Assembly (NCBI GenBank): GCA_015067185.1
Contig: SVMZ01000011.1
Span: 1 to 64,000 of the forward strand
Source: Oscillospiraceae bacterium
Lineage (GTDB): Bacteria > Bacillota > Clostridia > Oscillospirales > Ruminococcaceae
DNA: 64,000 nt
Direction: 5' to 3'
The notes below the pieces were generated by a model that was not told where the DNA came from, did not search any database, and was given only the letters and a program-made list of their open reading frames with translations. Shown here piece by piece: positions 33,904-42,131 of the stretch; position 1 is the stretch's first letter; each line of letters opens with the position of its first letter. The position numbers were made by a program, and so were the translations under genes.

Positions 33904-34439
33904 TTATTCGTCATTGCTCACCGACACTTGCCGGACTCAAAACCGGAAATCTGTTCAGCTGTTCCTATGAATCCAAAGAGATACTCAACAATGAGCTTCG
34001 TAAGCTCAACCGCAAACTCTCCTCCAAAGGATTGAGAGTTCTTCCACTGCGAATATCTGACCAAAAGGCGCTGATCTACCTATACCGCCCTGCCAGATTA
34101 AGGGAAGACCTCATGGCCGAAAAGGCTGTCACTCTGCTTAAAGACCGCGGCTATTCCTGGGAATATCCCAACCGCTGCATCGTTTCGCTGATCAGCCGCC
34201 TGCATTCCACTACCGATTTTCCGCATGAGATCGGGCTGTTTCTCGGCTATCCTCCGGAGGATGTTCAAGGCTTCATTGAAAACGGTGCTCAGGAGTCCAA
34301 AGTCTCCGGCTGTTGGAAGGTATACGGAGATGAAGAATCTGCGAAAAAAACATTTGAAAAATACAAAAAATGCACGCACGAATATACCGAACGCCTTATA
34401 AATGGCAATACGTTGGAACAACTCGCCGTGGCAATTTAA
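33888..34439 (+). CDS. DUF3793 family protein
   Basis: A 183-residue cytoplasmic protein resembling the DUF3793 family, seen in Clostridia near flavodoxin and ferrous-iron uptake genes. Visible family stretches are CSPTLAGLKTGNLFSC at the N-terminus, LRKLNRKLSSKGLRVLPLRI, PHEIGLFLGYPPEDVQGFIE and CWKVYGDEESAKKTFEKYKK near the end. Molecular function is not established. It overlaps the DUF2325 gene by 16 bases, with GGAGG seven bases before its ATG inside that gene, so translation is coupled. The flavodoxin gene follows after 25 bases. Confidence 0.82.
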   Translation: MSEELIIRHCSPTLAGLKTGNLFSCSYESKEILNNELRKLNRKLSSKGLRVLPLRISDQKALIYLYRPARLREDLMAEKAVTLLKDRGYSWEYPNRCIVSLISRLHSTTDFPHEIGLFLGYPPEDVQGFIENGAQESKVSGCWKVYGDEESAKKTFEKYKKCTHEYTERLINGNTLEQLAVAI

Positions 34440-34464
34440 AATTCTTTTATGAAAGGTGATCTAT

Positions 34465-34887
34465 ATGAGTAAAATTGCAGTCGTCTATTGGAGCGGAACG
34501 GGAAATACGGAAGCTATGGCAAATGCCGTACTTGCCGGTATTGGTGAAGCTGGTGGAGAAGGCATTATGCTGACCGCCTCAGAATTTGACGATTCCATGA
34601 TGGATTCCTACGACGCCATCGCTTTTGGCTGCCCTTCTATGGGAGACGAAGTGCTGGAAGAAAGCGAATTCGAACCCATGTTTACCGCATGTCGCCCCAA
34701 GCTTTCCGATAAAAAAATAGCGCTTTTCGGCTCCTACGGCTGGGGCGATGGCGAATGGATGCGCAACTGGGAGGAACTCTGTATTGCTGACGGAGCAAAA
34801 CTTGCCTGTGACTTTGTTATATGCAACGATGCTCCTAATGATGCTGCTGTAGCTGCCTGCAAAGCACTTGGTGCCTCCCTTGTATAA
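34465..34887 (+). CDS. Flavodoxin
   Basis: A 140-residue short-chain flavodoxin, an FMN electron carrier that commonly replaces ferredoxin under iron shortage. The FMN phosphate loop is VVYWSGTGNTEAMANAV; the isoalloxazine loops are AFGCPSMGDEVLEE and FGSYGWGDGEWMRNWEE, with the aromatic residues expected to stack on the flavin. The ATG at 34465 has AAAGGTG upstream; an in-frame GTG nine bases earlier is part of that site. Last gene of the operon, followed by a strong hairpin. Confidence 0.93.
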   Translation: MSKIAVVYWSGTGNTEAMANAVLAGIGEAGGEGIMLTASEFDDSMMDSYDAIAFGCPSMGDEVLEESEFEPMFTACRPKLSDKKIALFGSYGWGDGEWMRNWEELCIADGAKLACDFVICNDAPNDAAVAACKALGASLV

Positions 34888-34914
34888 GCTTTTTCACCAA
34901 CTTACTCCCATATA

Positions 34915-34957
34915 AACGACCGGTGGGAGCACGTATTATGTGCTCCCACCGGTCGTT
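34915..34957. terminator. Bidirectional terminator between flavodoxin and glutaminase-like genes
   Basis: Perfect 18-base-pair stem (34915-34932 with 34940-34957; core CGACCGGTGGGAGCAC) and a 7-base loop. Flanking T tracts are poor (CTATTTC on plus, TTTATAT on minus), but the position between convergent stops supports termination for both. Confidence 0.75.
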
Positions 34958-34969
34958 CTATTTCAATCA

Positions 34970-36829
34970 TTAAAACAGCAGTTTGATAAACAATCCGCCC
35001 TGAACGGTACGGTGTCTGAATCCACGCATCTCGGAAGTATCTGCAAAATACCAGTCGGTCATGGGGACTCTGGTACGCATGGTGTCATAAGCTTTCCAGA
35101 GAAGATCCGTGATAAACTCAAAATCCTCACGCTCTTCAGCCAGGCAGGCAACCCACAGCAGCCAGTCGGACTTGGTATACTTTTCACGGGTATCCAGCGG
35201 CACACCGTAAGGCAGTGCCTCTTTCTTATAGCGCACCATTTCACCCTGATAGAATTCCTTCGGGAAAAGGTTGGTTCCCCAGAGTTTATCCCATACAGCG
35301 TTATACTTCAGGCTAAAGGTGCCCTCTCTGTCATAAGCAAGACGATAGCTTCCATCTGCATTGGCCGCACGGCGGCAGAAGGAATCGGCATATTCCTTTG
35401 CCTTAGCCATCAAGGCATCTGCCTCTTCTTTTCTGCCAAGTTTTTCAAGAATGAAGGCAAACCCGGTCATACCCATAATTGCTTTGATGGAGAGGTTGCA
35501 GTTGTGGGAGAGGTGTCCTGCAAAGTCGTCGGTGCAGAGCTGGTTCTCAGGATCTTCGCCGTATTTCACCAGGTATTCGTTCCACTTTTCCAGCAGATCC
35601 AAATTCTCTTTGGCAAAAGAGATGTCGTCATCCTGTTTGCATATCGCTGCAGCAAGGATAATCATGTTACCGCACTCTTCCACAGGCATCTGCATATGAA
35701 GTGCGTTGGCCCCGTAGACCTGTCCGTTCAGAATGGGATACTGTCCTACATCGTGGGGTGCAAAGTCAAAAATCCACTCGTTGGTTCTTGCATATTTAAA
35801 CACAGGACGCATCATACCCTTGAGCAGTTCGGTGTTGTAATAGAGGAACATGGGCGCACTGGGATAGGTGACATCTACCGTTGCGGCACAGCCGTTGGAG
35901 AAACACTCTTTAGAAACAAAGAGATTGTTGCCCTCATTATCCACAGCCAGTTTATGGGCAGCCATGACCTGACGATAAGCCAGAGACAGCATCTCTGCAT
36001 ACTTTTCGCCGCCCTTCTCTTCTGCTTCCTTGTAAAGTTTTGCGGAAAAGCTATCGCACTTTTCCTTGAGAGAATCATACTCTCCGGCAGCTTCTGCAAT
36101 AGCCTCTTCAATGGTCTTGCCATCCTTCTTCCAATAGGCTTTGATGGGAGCTTCAAAATAAATCAGACTGTCAATATCATCATAGGCAAAGAGGAACAGT
36201 GCCTCGGGTGCCAGCACCGCTTCGGCATAGACGGCGTACATATCCTCAAAAACTTCGTTTCCGGTTTCTGCATTTCCTTTTACTGCGAGATAGAAGCTAC
36301 CCCAGTCGATACGTACATCGTCTCCGCTGCGCCACAGCACCTTCTGCCCGCCTTTTGCCATGCTGACACAGCTGACGCCGTCGATGCAAATATCCTTAGA
36401 AAATGCACGACCTTCCCCTGCTTTGTTGAGTACTAACTCCTCACTGCAGGATATTTTTGCGCTTACAGTATGTTCCTGACCGTCTGTGCTTGTATAGGAA
36501 AGTTTCAAATAAGACACCGGCCTGGATGCATAGTAAAGCTGATCGGCAAAGGTGGGGGTTGTGAAAGCTGCAGTCAGTTCAATCTTATCGTTGGCAAAAA
36601 CAATGGTTGTTGTCAGTGCATCAACAGCTACGCTTTTCTGCTCAATCACCTTATCTCCGTTTTTACCAAGAAAACGATATGTCTCACCATCAACGGTAAC
36701 GGTACCGATGATGGCATTTCTGCTGCCGGTCCAGTGGGTGGGAAAACGCCTATTGACACAATCATGGCTCCAGATGGAGAAATAGGGATCCACTGTAATA
36801 AGCGGAATGGACGGAACTCTCATTTTCAT
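34970..36829 (-). CDS. Glutaminase A-like family protein (DUF4965/DUF1793 type)
   Basis: A 619-residue protein resembling the family annotated as glutaminase A, with DUF5127, DUF4965 and DUF1793 regions. The N-terminus reads PSIPLITVDPYFSIWSHD and THWTGSRNAIIGTVTVDGE, typical of the family's beta-sandwich; the C-terminal (alpha/alpha)6 toroid-like half has VTYPSAPMFLYYNTELLKGM, PHDVGQYPILNGQ and LWGTNLFPKEFY. The glutaminase label comes from fungal members and may not apply; a glycosidase-like role is as likely given the fold. No signal peptide, so cytoplasmic. Divergent from the AraC gene at 36971, its probable regulator. Confidence 0.8.
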   Translation of the reverse strand: MKMRVPSIPLITVDPYFSIWSHDCVNRRFPTHWTGSRNAIIGTVTVDGETYRFLGKNGDKVIEQKSVAVDALTTTIVFANDKIELTAAFTTPTFADQLYYASRPVSYLKLSYTSTDGQEHTVSAKISCSEELVLNKAGEGRAFSKDICIDGVSCVSMAKGGQKVLWRSGDDVRIDWGSFYLAVKGNAETGNEVFEDMYAVYAEAVLAPEALFLFAYDDIDSLIYFEAPIKAYWKKDGKTIEEAIAEAAGEYDSLKEKCDSFSAKLYKEAEEKGGEKYAEMLSLAYRQVMAAHKLAVDNEGNNLFVSKECFSNGCAATVDVTYPSAPMFLYYNTELLKGMMRPVFKYARTNEWIFDFAPHDVGQYPILNGQVYGANALHMQMPVEECGNMIILAAAICKQDDDISFAKENLDLLEKWNEYLVKYGEDPENQLCTDDFAGHLSHNCNLSIKAIMGMTGFAFILEKLGRKEEADALMAKAKEYADSFCRRAANADGSYRLAYDREGTFSLKYNAVWDKLWGTNLFPKEFYQGEMVRYKKEALPYGVPLDTREKYTKSDWLLWVACLAEEREDFEFITDLLWKAYDTMRTRVPMTDWYFADTSEMRGFRHRTVQGGLFIKLLF

Positions 36830-36886
36830 TGCAAAATCCTCCGGTTCGTATTTTTCATTTTATTTTTTAAAATATATGCCACACAC

Positions 36887-36916
36887 TTGATGTATCCGGC
36901 ATATTTGTATTATAAT
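36887..36916 (+). promoter_or_regulatory. Promoter of the AraC gene at 36971
   Basis: TTGATG (36887-36892), 18 bases, TATAAT (36911-36916). It lies in the 141-base region between the divergent AraC and glutaminase-like genes; no equally good minus-strand promoter was found there, consistent with activator-dependent expression of the enzyme gene. Confidence 0.7.
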
Positions 36917-36970
36917 AAAAAAAAACACAAATAAACACAGTAAATACAATTCAAAATGTGAGGAATACAA

Positions 36971-37777
36971 TTGAAAGAACTCATCCGATATTTTCCGATA
37001 TCCGAATATTCTCCCATGCAGATACAAATGTCCGGCATTTCCTACCGTGACAGCGATTACCATATCACCCGCATCGTTTCCGATGTTACCGTCATCGAAT
37101 ACATCCTTCAGGGAGAAGGATTTGTCACTGTCGACGGCAAAGACATTCCTGTTTTGAAAGACAGCGTATATATTTTGAAAAAAGGAGAATACCACAACTA
37201 CTATTCTTCCGCCAACGATCCCTGGCAAAAGATTTTCATTAACTTTTCAGGTGATCTTCCGCTGCTGCTTCTCAAAGAATTCGGCATTTTCAGCGAATGG
37301 CTTTTTGACGGTACCGAGGTCAAAGAACTCTTCCTGAAGGTTGCTGCCATTGCTCAAAATCCGCAAAAGCATGAACATGACAGCGCCTCTCTCGCGGCCC
37401 TGTTTTTCGAAATCATCTCCCGGCTCAGCAGTGTCTATCAGCGCTCCTCTCACAGCGAGGAGGCTATACGGCTGAAAAAATATCTGGATGCCAACACCGA
37501 CCGCATTGTGAGCAATGCCGAGCTTGCCTCACATATCTACCGTTCAAAGGATTATGTCCTGAAGTTGTTTGCTGCAGAATACGGTACCACCCCCTATAAT
37601 TATCAGATCGAACACAAAATGGATGCAGCCAAACAATTTCTCCGTAACACCACACTTTCTATTTCTGCCATTGCCGTCGCTGTGGGTTACAGCGATCAAC
37701 GCTATTTTTCCGGTCTCTTCAAACGCAAATGCGGTGTTTCTCCCAGAGAATATCGAAAAAGCACTCATTTGACCTGA
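36971..37777 (+). CDS. AraC-family transcriptional regulator
   Basis: A 268-residue regulator with an N-terminal cupin sensor (VIEYILQGEGFVTVDGKDIP, LKKGEYHNYYSS) and a C-terminal double HTH (IVSNAELASHIYRSKDYVLK, then SISAIAVAVGYSDQRYFSGL ending CGVSPREYRKS). The start is a TTG at 36971 with GAGG seven bases upstream; no in-frame ATG fits the N-terminal domain. It is divergent from the glutaminase-like gene, which is the most likely target. Confidence 0.9.
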   Translation: MKELIRYFPISEYSPMQIQMSGISYRDSDYHITRIVSDVTVIEYILQGEGFVTVDGKDIPVLKDSVYILKKGEYHNYYSSANDPWQKIFINFSGDLPLLLLKEFGIFSEWLFDGTEVKELFLKVAAIAQNPQKHEHDSASLAALFFEIISRLSSVYQRSSHSEEAIRLKKYLDANTDRIVSNAELASHIYRSKDYVLKLFAAEYGTTPYNYQIEHKMDAAKQFLRNTTLSISAIAVAVGYSDQRYFSGLFKRKCGVSPREYRKSTHLT

Positions 37778-37878
37778 TTTTCTCACCAAATATCATTTTC
37801 ATTAGAATATTTTTCTTTTTTGTCCCCAATAACCATTTTCAACCGTTATCTTAGCAGTATTGCTTTTCCGTTTTGCCG

Positions 37879-37902
37879 TTTGATTGCTTGTTTGATTGCT
37901 TG
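37879..37902 (+). repeat. Tandem 12-base direct repeat upstream of the sigma-factor gene
   Basis: Two adjacent exact copies of TTTGATTGCTTG (37879-37890 and 37891-37902), starting 56 bases before the sigma-factor ATG. Possible regulator site or replication slippage product. No clear sigma-A promoter was found in the 157-base gap. Confidence 0.6.
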
Positions 37903-37934
37903 TACCATGTACTGCCTATGGAGGGAATAACTCT

Positions 37935-38465
37935 ATGTTTCTGCTGATTACCGCCTCTCTTTCCACCGAAGATGTGGCATTTATTGATGAACTTTTTAAA
38001 CTGCATCATCTCAAACTCTACCGTATTTCCTTTGGTATTCTGCGTTCCCACTCCGACGCAGAAGATGCTGTTGCGCAAAGCTTTTTAAAACTTCTCGCTC
38101 ACTTTGAACACATCTCTGTGCTCCCTAAAAACAAACTGCTGCCCTATTGTATTGTCATTGTTAAAAATGAATCTGCCAATATACTGAGAAACCGCAAAAA
38201 GTCCATCCCTGCCGAGGATACCTCCCCTGTTTTTTCCGACACCGTTGACTTTGATAACACTGTGCTGGACCGCACGCTGCTACAAAAAGCGCTCTCTACC
38301 CTTTCCGATTCCGAGCGGTATTTTATTACGCTGCACTACCTTCACGATATGTCTTATAAACAACTGGCCGCCCTGTTTGATATCACCGAAGAAGCGGCCA
38401 AAAAACGCGGACAGCGAATTCTTGCCAGGCTGCGTCATCACTGTGGAAAGGAGAGCCTTTTATGA
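37935..38465 (+). CDS. ECF-type sigma-70 family RNA polymerase sigma factor
   Basis: A 176-residue alternative sigma factor with only regions 2 and 4. Region 2 is seen in KLYRISFGILRSHSDAEDAV and QSFLKLLAHFEHI (core binding and -10 recognition); region 4 in TLSDSERYFITLHYLHDMSY and KQLAALFDITEEAAKKRGQR (the -35 recognising HTH). ATG 37935 is used because GGAGGG lies about ten bases upstream. Its stop overlaps the next gene's start by four bases (ATGA), the classic sigma/anti-sigma arrangement. Confidence 0.9.
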   Translation: MFLLITASLSTEDVAFIDELFKLHHLKLYRISFGILRSHSDAEDAVAQSFLKLLAHFEHISVLPKNKLLPYCIVIVKNESANILRNRKKSIPAEDTSPVFSDTVDFDNTVLDRTLLQKALSTLSDSERYFITLHYLHDMSYKQLAALFDITEEAAKKRGQRILARLRHHCGKESLL

Positions 38466-39604
38466 GTACCGAATTTGAACTTCTGTTGACCGAACTTCTC
38501 CGCTCATCCCCTGTCCCCGAACGCCCGAAGCCTTCCTTCTCTTTGCATTCCACAGAAATTGAGTTCCTTGCTCAAAAAATTCTGCTTCTACCGGACGAAT
38601 ATATTCAATTGTTTTTCTGTCGTTTTTGTTTTGGCCAGTCTCCTTCTGACGCATCTGCCGTCTTTTCCATTGATATGCCTGTGGAAAAACTGGATTTTGC
38701 TGTCAATCTGCTCTCTTCTCTACTGGGCAGAGAAGATGCCGTTCCGGATGCTCCCTCTCTGGCAGCTGCTGCCGAACTTGCCCTCGAATACTATACTGCT
38801 GTAGACACTTCCATCACGGCAACACCCCATTATTCCCGCTCTTTCAGAAAAAAACTCAAACCTCTCAAGTCGATCCACACCACTGCTTACTCCCGCCCAA
38901 TAATCACTTTGCAGCGGGCAGCCATGGTACTGCTTGCCTGCGGTGTCGTTATTACCTCTGTCATTGCGGCGAACAGAGACCTGCGCAGTAACATCAAAGA
39001 TTTTTTCACCCCGACCGACAGCTCCTTCTCCTCCGAGGACAGCATAATTTCCGATTTTTCTTCCCAAAACAGCGGACTCAGTTCGGCCTCGCCCAAACCG
39101 GAAAGTTCCAAATCCAGTGAAAAAGATTCTTCTGGCATCAGCAAGGCAGAGAGTTTCTCCTCTAAAGAATCAGACGAAACCTCTTCCGCAGAAGACGGCA
39201 GTGACCATGAAAACATCGGAACCGGCGGTGATGATCCCTCATCCTCTTCCGATGAAAAATCGCACCCGCCCGCCAACGATCCCGGCCCGATCAGGTTTAC
39301 CGCCGCCTATATTCCCGATGGTTTTCATTACAACGGCAGCATTAAAACGGAAGTTTCCGCTCGTTACGACTATTTTAACCCCAAAACTGTCCAGGCTTTC
39401 TATATCGCCGTCGATACCCACCCCGTAAGCGGTTTTGAATCTTACAATCCAACAGAAATTACGCTCAAAAACGCGCCTGCCTTTTTCTATGAATCCGATG
39501 GCTATCGTTGCCTCGCCTGGTCACAAAAGGGTACTGATTTTATCGTTTACGGCGATCTCTCTTTGGAAGAGCTGATCAAAATTGCAGAAGGAATTACCAA
39601 TTAG
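38462..39604 (+). CDS. Putative transmembrane anti-sigma factor with DUF4367-like domain
   Basis: A 380-residue single-pass membrane protein, translationally coupled to the sigma factor. Residues 1-145 are cytoplasmic and mainly helical, the expected sigma-binding part; a membrane helix spans about 149-171 (ITLQRAAMVLLACGVVITSV). A very Ser/Glu-rich linker (about 187-267) is followed by a C-terminal extracytoplasmic domain (about 275-380, AAYIPDGFHYNG to LEELIKIAEGI) that resembles DUF4367, a domain frequent in Firmicute anti-sigma proteins. There is no obvious zinc-binding ZAS motif (HxxxCxxC). The role is inferred from architecture and context. Confidence 0.75.
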   Translation: MSTEFELLLTELLRSSPVPERPKPSFSLHSTEIEFLAQKILLLPDEYIQLFFCRFCFGQSPSDASAVFSIDMPVEKLDFAVNLLSSLLGREDAVPDAPSLAAAAELALEYYTAVDTSITATPHYSRSFRKKLKPLKSIHTTAYSRPIITLQRAAMVLLACGVVITSVIAANRDLRSNIKDFFTPTDSSFSSEDSIISDFSSQNSGLSSASPKPESSKSSEKDSSGISKAESFSSKESDETSSAEDGSDHENIGTGGDDPSSSSDEKSHPPANDPGPIRFTAAYIPDGFHYNGSIKTEVSARYDYFNPKTVQAFYIAVDTHPVSGFESYNPTEITLKNAPAFFYESDGYRCLAWSQKGTDFIVYGDLSLEELIKIAEGITN

Positions 39605-39668
39605 CCGTCCTGTCCTTCCTCCCCAAACAGATATTCTTACCTTTTGAAAATGAAACGAGTGTGATAAC

Positions 39669-40877
39669 ATGAAAAAATCACTTTTTTGCCTCTTCCTTCT
39701 GTTTTGTCTCACTGTCACCCTCCTTTGTGGATGTACACCGACCCCCTCTCCTGCCGACACTATCTCCTCCAAACCGGAATCTTTGGAAACTACCGATAAT
39801 CCTGCTGCCGAAAGTGCTCCGGAATCCGTTCCTGAAGAAGATTCTTCCTCTGCCGAAGAAGAAACCATTTCTCCACCCAAACCGGAAGAACTACCTCTTC
39901 TCCTTACCGAAGAAGGTATGATCTGGGGAAGCTCCTATCGCACCTCCTATTCTATTATCGATGCTCCCGAACGATATTCTCCCGGCACACAGGCTGATCT
40001 GGAGGTATGGTTATCCCTTCTGAAAACATGGGAACTTTCCTCCCTTGAAGTCTATCTTCCGGCAGACGCTGCCGGGTCAGACTCTCAAACCGCACTGCCG
40101 CTTTCTGTCACCACGGCCAACGCCCTTTTTTACGCCCTTCGTAACGCAGAATTTCTGCCTGCCTCCCCGGCTGCAGTCCTTTCTTCAACGGCTGAAGAAG
40201 TATTCATCGGCATTAACCCCAACGGAGGGTATACCTTCTTTCTTTCCCTCCACGAACAGTATGCCGCCGTATATTTTTACACCTTCTCCGAGAAAGCTTT
40301 TTACGAGCACTTTTTCTTCTTTGAAATGAATCATTTTGACCGCGAAGCCATGCGCGAACAGATTGCCAATGACATTCACGCGGCCAAAACTGCATCTCCC
40401 ATCATCACGCAGCCCGGCACCTTCTATGATGGCTCTGCCATTCTCCCCCTTGTCGGCTCAGAAAGAACACTGCTGGCAACACAGGAAAAACTGGATCTTC
40501 TCAATGAATACATCCGCTCCGACCGTGTTGCCCGCATAGACGTATACACTGGCCCCAGCAGTCAGTCCGTTACACTTCCCCTCTCTGCCGATATTGCCGA
40601 TATTATTTGGCATCTGTTTGCCAAAACCGAATTGCTGCTTCACGATACTCTCGAAAGCGTTGCCACCGGCGGCGGAACCACGCTGGTCGCTTATGATGCG
40701 GAAGGAAACCTGTTATTCACCGCTTCCATCGGAGATTATTTCTTCGTTACTTTTGCAGAAGATCCTTCTATTACCTGTTTTTTTACCACAACCAACGGAC
40801 AGCTGACTTCCACCCGCATTCAGAGCATCCTTTACAAACTTTTGGAAAATGACCACGGACAGGACTTTGACCAATAA
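39669..40877 (+). CDS. Lipoprotein with two repeated domains
   Basis: A 402-residue predicted lipoprotein of unknown function. The signal peptide KKSLFCLFLLFCLTVTLLCGC contains the lipobox LCGC, so Cys21 or the adjacent Cys should be lipidated. A Ser/Pro/Glu-rich linker (to about residue 75) precedes two copies of a domain (about 115-235 and 270-392): each has a short helix, VYLPAD/DVYTGPS then LPLSVTTANALFYAL / LPLSADIADIIWHLF, and a beta-rich tail ending in a helix. Probably a surface sensor or a partner of the sigma/anti-sigma pair 64 bases upstream. The ribosome site is weak (GAGTGTG). Confidence 0.78.
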   Translation: MKKSLFCLFLLFCLTVTLLCGCTPTPSPADTISSKPESLETTDNPAAESAPESVPEEDSSSAEEETISPPKPEELPLLLTEEGMIWGSSYRTSYSIIDAPERYSPGTQADLEVWLSLLKTWELSSLEVYLPADAAGSDSQTALPLSVTTANALFYALRNAEFLPASPAAVLSSTAEEVFIGINPNGGYTFFLSLHEQYAAVYFYTFSEKAFYEHFFFFEMNHFDREAMREQIANDIHAAKTASPIITQPGTFYDGSAILPLVGSERTLLATQEKLDLLNEYIRSDRVARIDVYTGPSSQSVTLPLSADIADIIWHLFAKTELLLHDTLESVATGGGTTLVAYDAEGNLLFTASIGDYFFVTFAEDPSITCFFTTTNGQLTSTRIQSILYKLLENDHGQDFDQ

Positions 40878-40912
40878 AGCACTGTCACATCCTTATCTTT
40901 TTTCTGCATAAA

Positions 40913-40948
40913 AACGGCTCCGAAGTATTCAACCGCTTCGGAGCCGTT
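40913..40948. terminator. Bidirectional intrinsic terminator
   Basis: Thirteen-base-pair stem, AACGGCTCCGAAG (40913-40925) with its complement at 40936-40948, between the convergent lipoprotein and GH172 genes. Minus-side flank TTTTATGC, plus-side flank CCTTATCC. Confidence 0.8.
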
Positions 40949-40970
40949 CCTTATCCGTTTTACAGAAAAC

Positions 40971-42026
40971 TTATATAATTTCCAGTTCATCCGCACTGGG
41001 GAATGCGGGATATTCATCATCCAGATTATCGGAATACCAGTAAGCAACCGATGAGATATCGTCCTGGAGGGGCAGATATCTTCCGCCGCTTCTCCAACCG
41101 AGCGCCTGAATGGTCACCTTCAGATCTTCCTCAAAGTAGACAGGATCGGTGATGTGCCAACGGTACATATTGAAATACCGCTGTGATGCATAGGTTGCAT
41201 CGGTACGGCAAACCTTGTACATACCACTGTAAGGTGTGGTAAATTCAATGTATTCTCCATCCACTTCGAAATCGTAGGCTCCGCAGAAATAGTCCTCGGT
41301 TCCGGTTCCGCAGATCGTGGGGAATTCCTTGTCGCCATCAATAAAGAACTTGATCTCGCCTTCGCCCCACCAGCCGTTGGACTTGACGCCCCAGTTCATG
41401 TAGGTTCCCACATACTGACCCTTACCTTTGATACCATCGAGAATGACATAGTCTTCCTTATAGGGCAGCGGATTCACTCTGCGGAACTGTGCATGGAAAT
41501 AGAGGCTGTCTTTATCAATTTCTTTCTCTTCGCAGTCGATCTGATAATAGATATTGCAGGCATTGGCACCAATGTTTTCAATCTCCATACGGAACCCCTT
41601 GAAATAGGGCATCTCAAAATAGCAGTTCATCGCTTTTCCGGGATTGTAGCACATGGCTAAACTGCTCATCTGACGATATTCTCTATTATCGGCATTGGCA
41701 AAGAAATCGGAGAGGGGTGCCTCAACGGCGGGATTTTTGTGTCCATCAAAATAGATGCGCAGAATGAGCAGACGGCCGGCTTTGGAACTATCGGTGATCC
41801 AAAAATGTTTAATGGCTCCCTGTCCTTTAATATCAGCCAGTGTGAGGGTTTCATTGGGCTGAATAACGAGATACGGATTGACCTTCCAGCCCTGTCCCAG
41901 ATCACGGGCTGCGTAAGAAGCAGATCCTTCTGCGGCCATGCCTCCCTTTCCCTTTTCTCCTGTCAGATTTTCCGGACAGACCGAGAAGCTTTTAATATTC
42001 TTTTTCAGTGTAAGATTATTTAACAT
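40971..42026 (-). CDS. GH172-family (former DUF2961) glycoside hydrolase
   Basis: A 351-residue protein resembling DUF2961, now glycoside hydrolase family 172, whose characterised members act on alpha-D-fructofuranosides (difructose dianhydride I) and D-arabinofuranosides. Family stretches: ASYAARDLGQGWKVNPYLVI, IKHFWITDSSKAGRLLILRI, YFEMPYFKGFRMEIEN, GWWGEGEIKFFIDGDKEFPT and TGTEDYFCGAYDF, where the Glu and Asp residues are candidates for catalysis. No signal peptide. Transcribed away from the AraC gene at 42132 through an overlapping promoter pair, which suggests that regulator controls it. Confidence 0.87.
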   Translation of the reverse strand: MLNNLTLKKNIKSFSVCPENLTGEKGKGGMAAEGSASYAARDLGQGWKVNPYLVIQPNETLTLADIKGQGAIKHFWITDSSKAGRLLILRIYFDGHKNPAVEAPLSDFFANADNREYRQMSSLAMCYNPGKAMNCYFEMPYFKGFRMEIENIGANACNIYYQIDCEEKEIDKDSLYFHAQFRRVNPLPYKEDYVILDGIKGKGQYVGTYMNWGVKSNGWWGEGEIKFFIDGDKEFPTICGTGTEDYFCGAYDFEVDGEYIEFTTPYSGMYKVCRTDATYASQRYFNMYRWHITDPVYFEEDLKVTIQALGWRSGGRYLPLQDDISSVAYWYSDNLDDEYPAFPSADELEII

Positions 42027-42052
42027 TTTTAGCCTTCCTTTCCGAATTACTA

Positions 42053-42081
42053 TTGTAATTATATCGAAAAAGAGTTATGAT
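42053..42081 (+). promoter_or_regulatory. Promoter of the AraC gene at 42132, overlapping the GH172 promoter
   Basis: TTGTAA (42053-42058), 17 bases, TATGAT (42076-42081). It occupies almost the same bases as the minus-strand promoter at 42058-42087, so only one polymerase can bind at a time. Confidence 0.6.
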
Positions 42082-42087
42082 TATCAA
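42058..42087 (-). promoter_or_regulatory. Promoter of the GH172 gene
   Basis: Minus strand TTGATA (42082-42087), 18 bases, TATAAT (42058-42063), about 32 bases before the ATG at 42026. Confidence 0.7.
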
Positions 42088-42131
42088 TGATATTTCTTGC
42101 TCAGAATTTAACATTTCTTGCCGAGGTCGTT

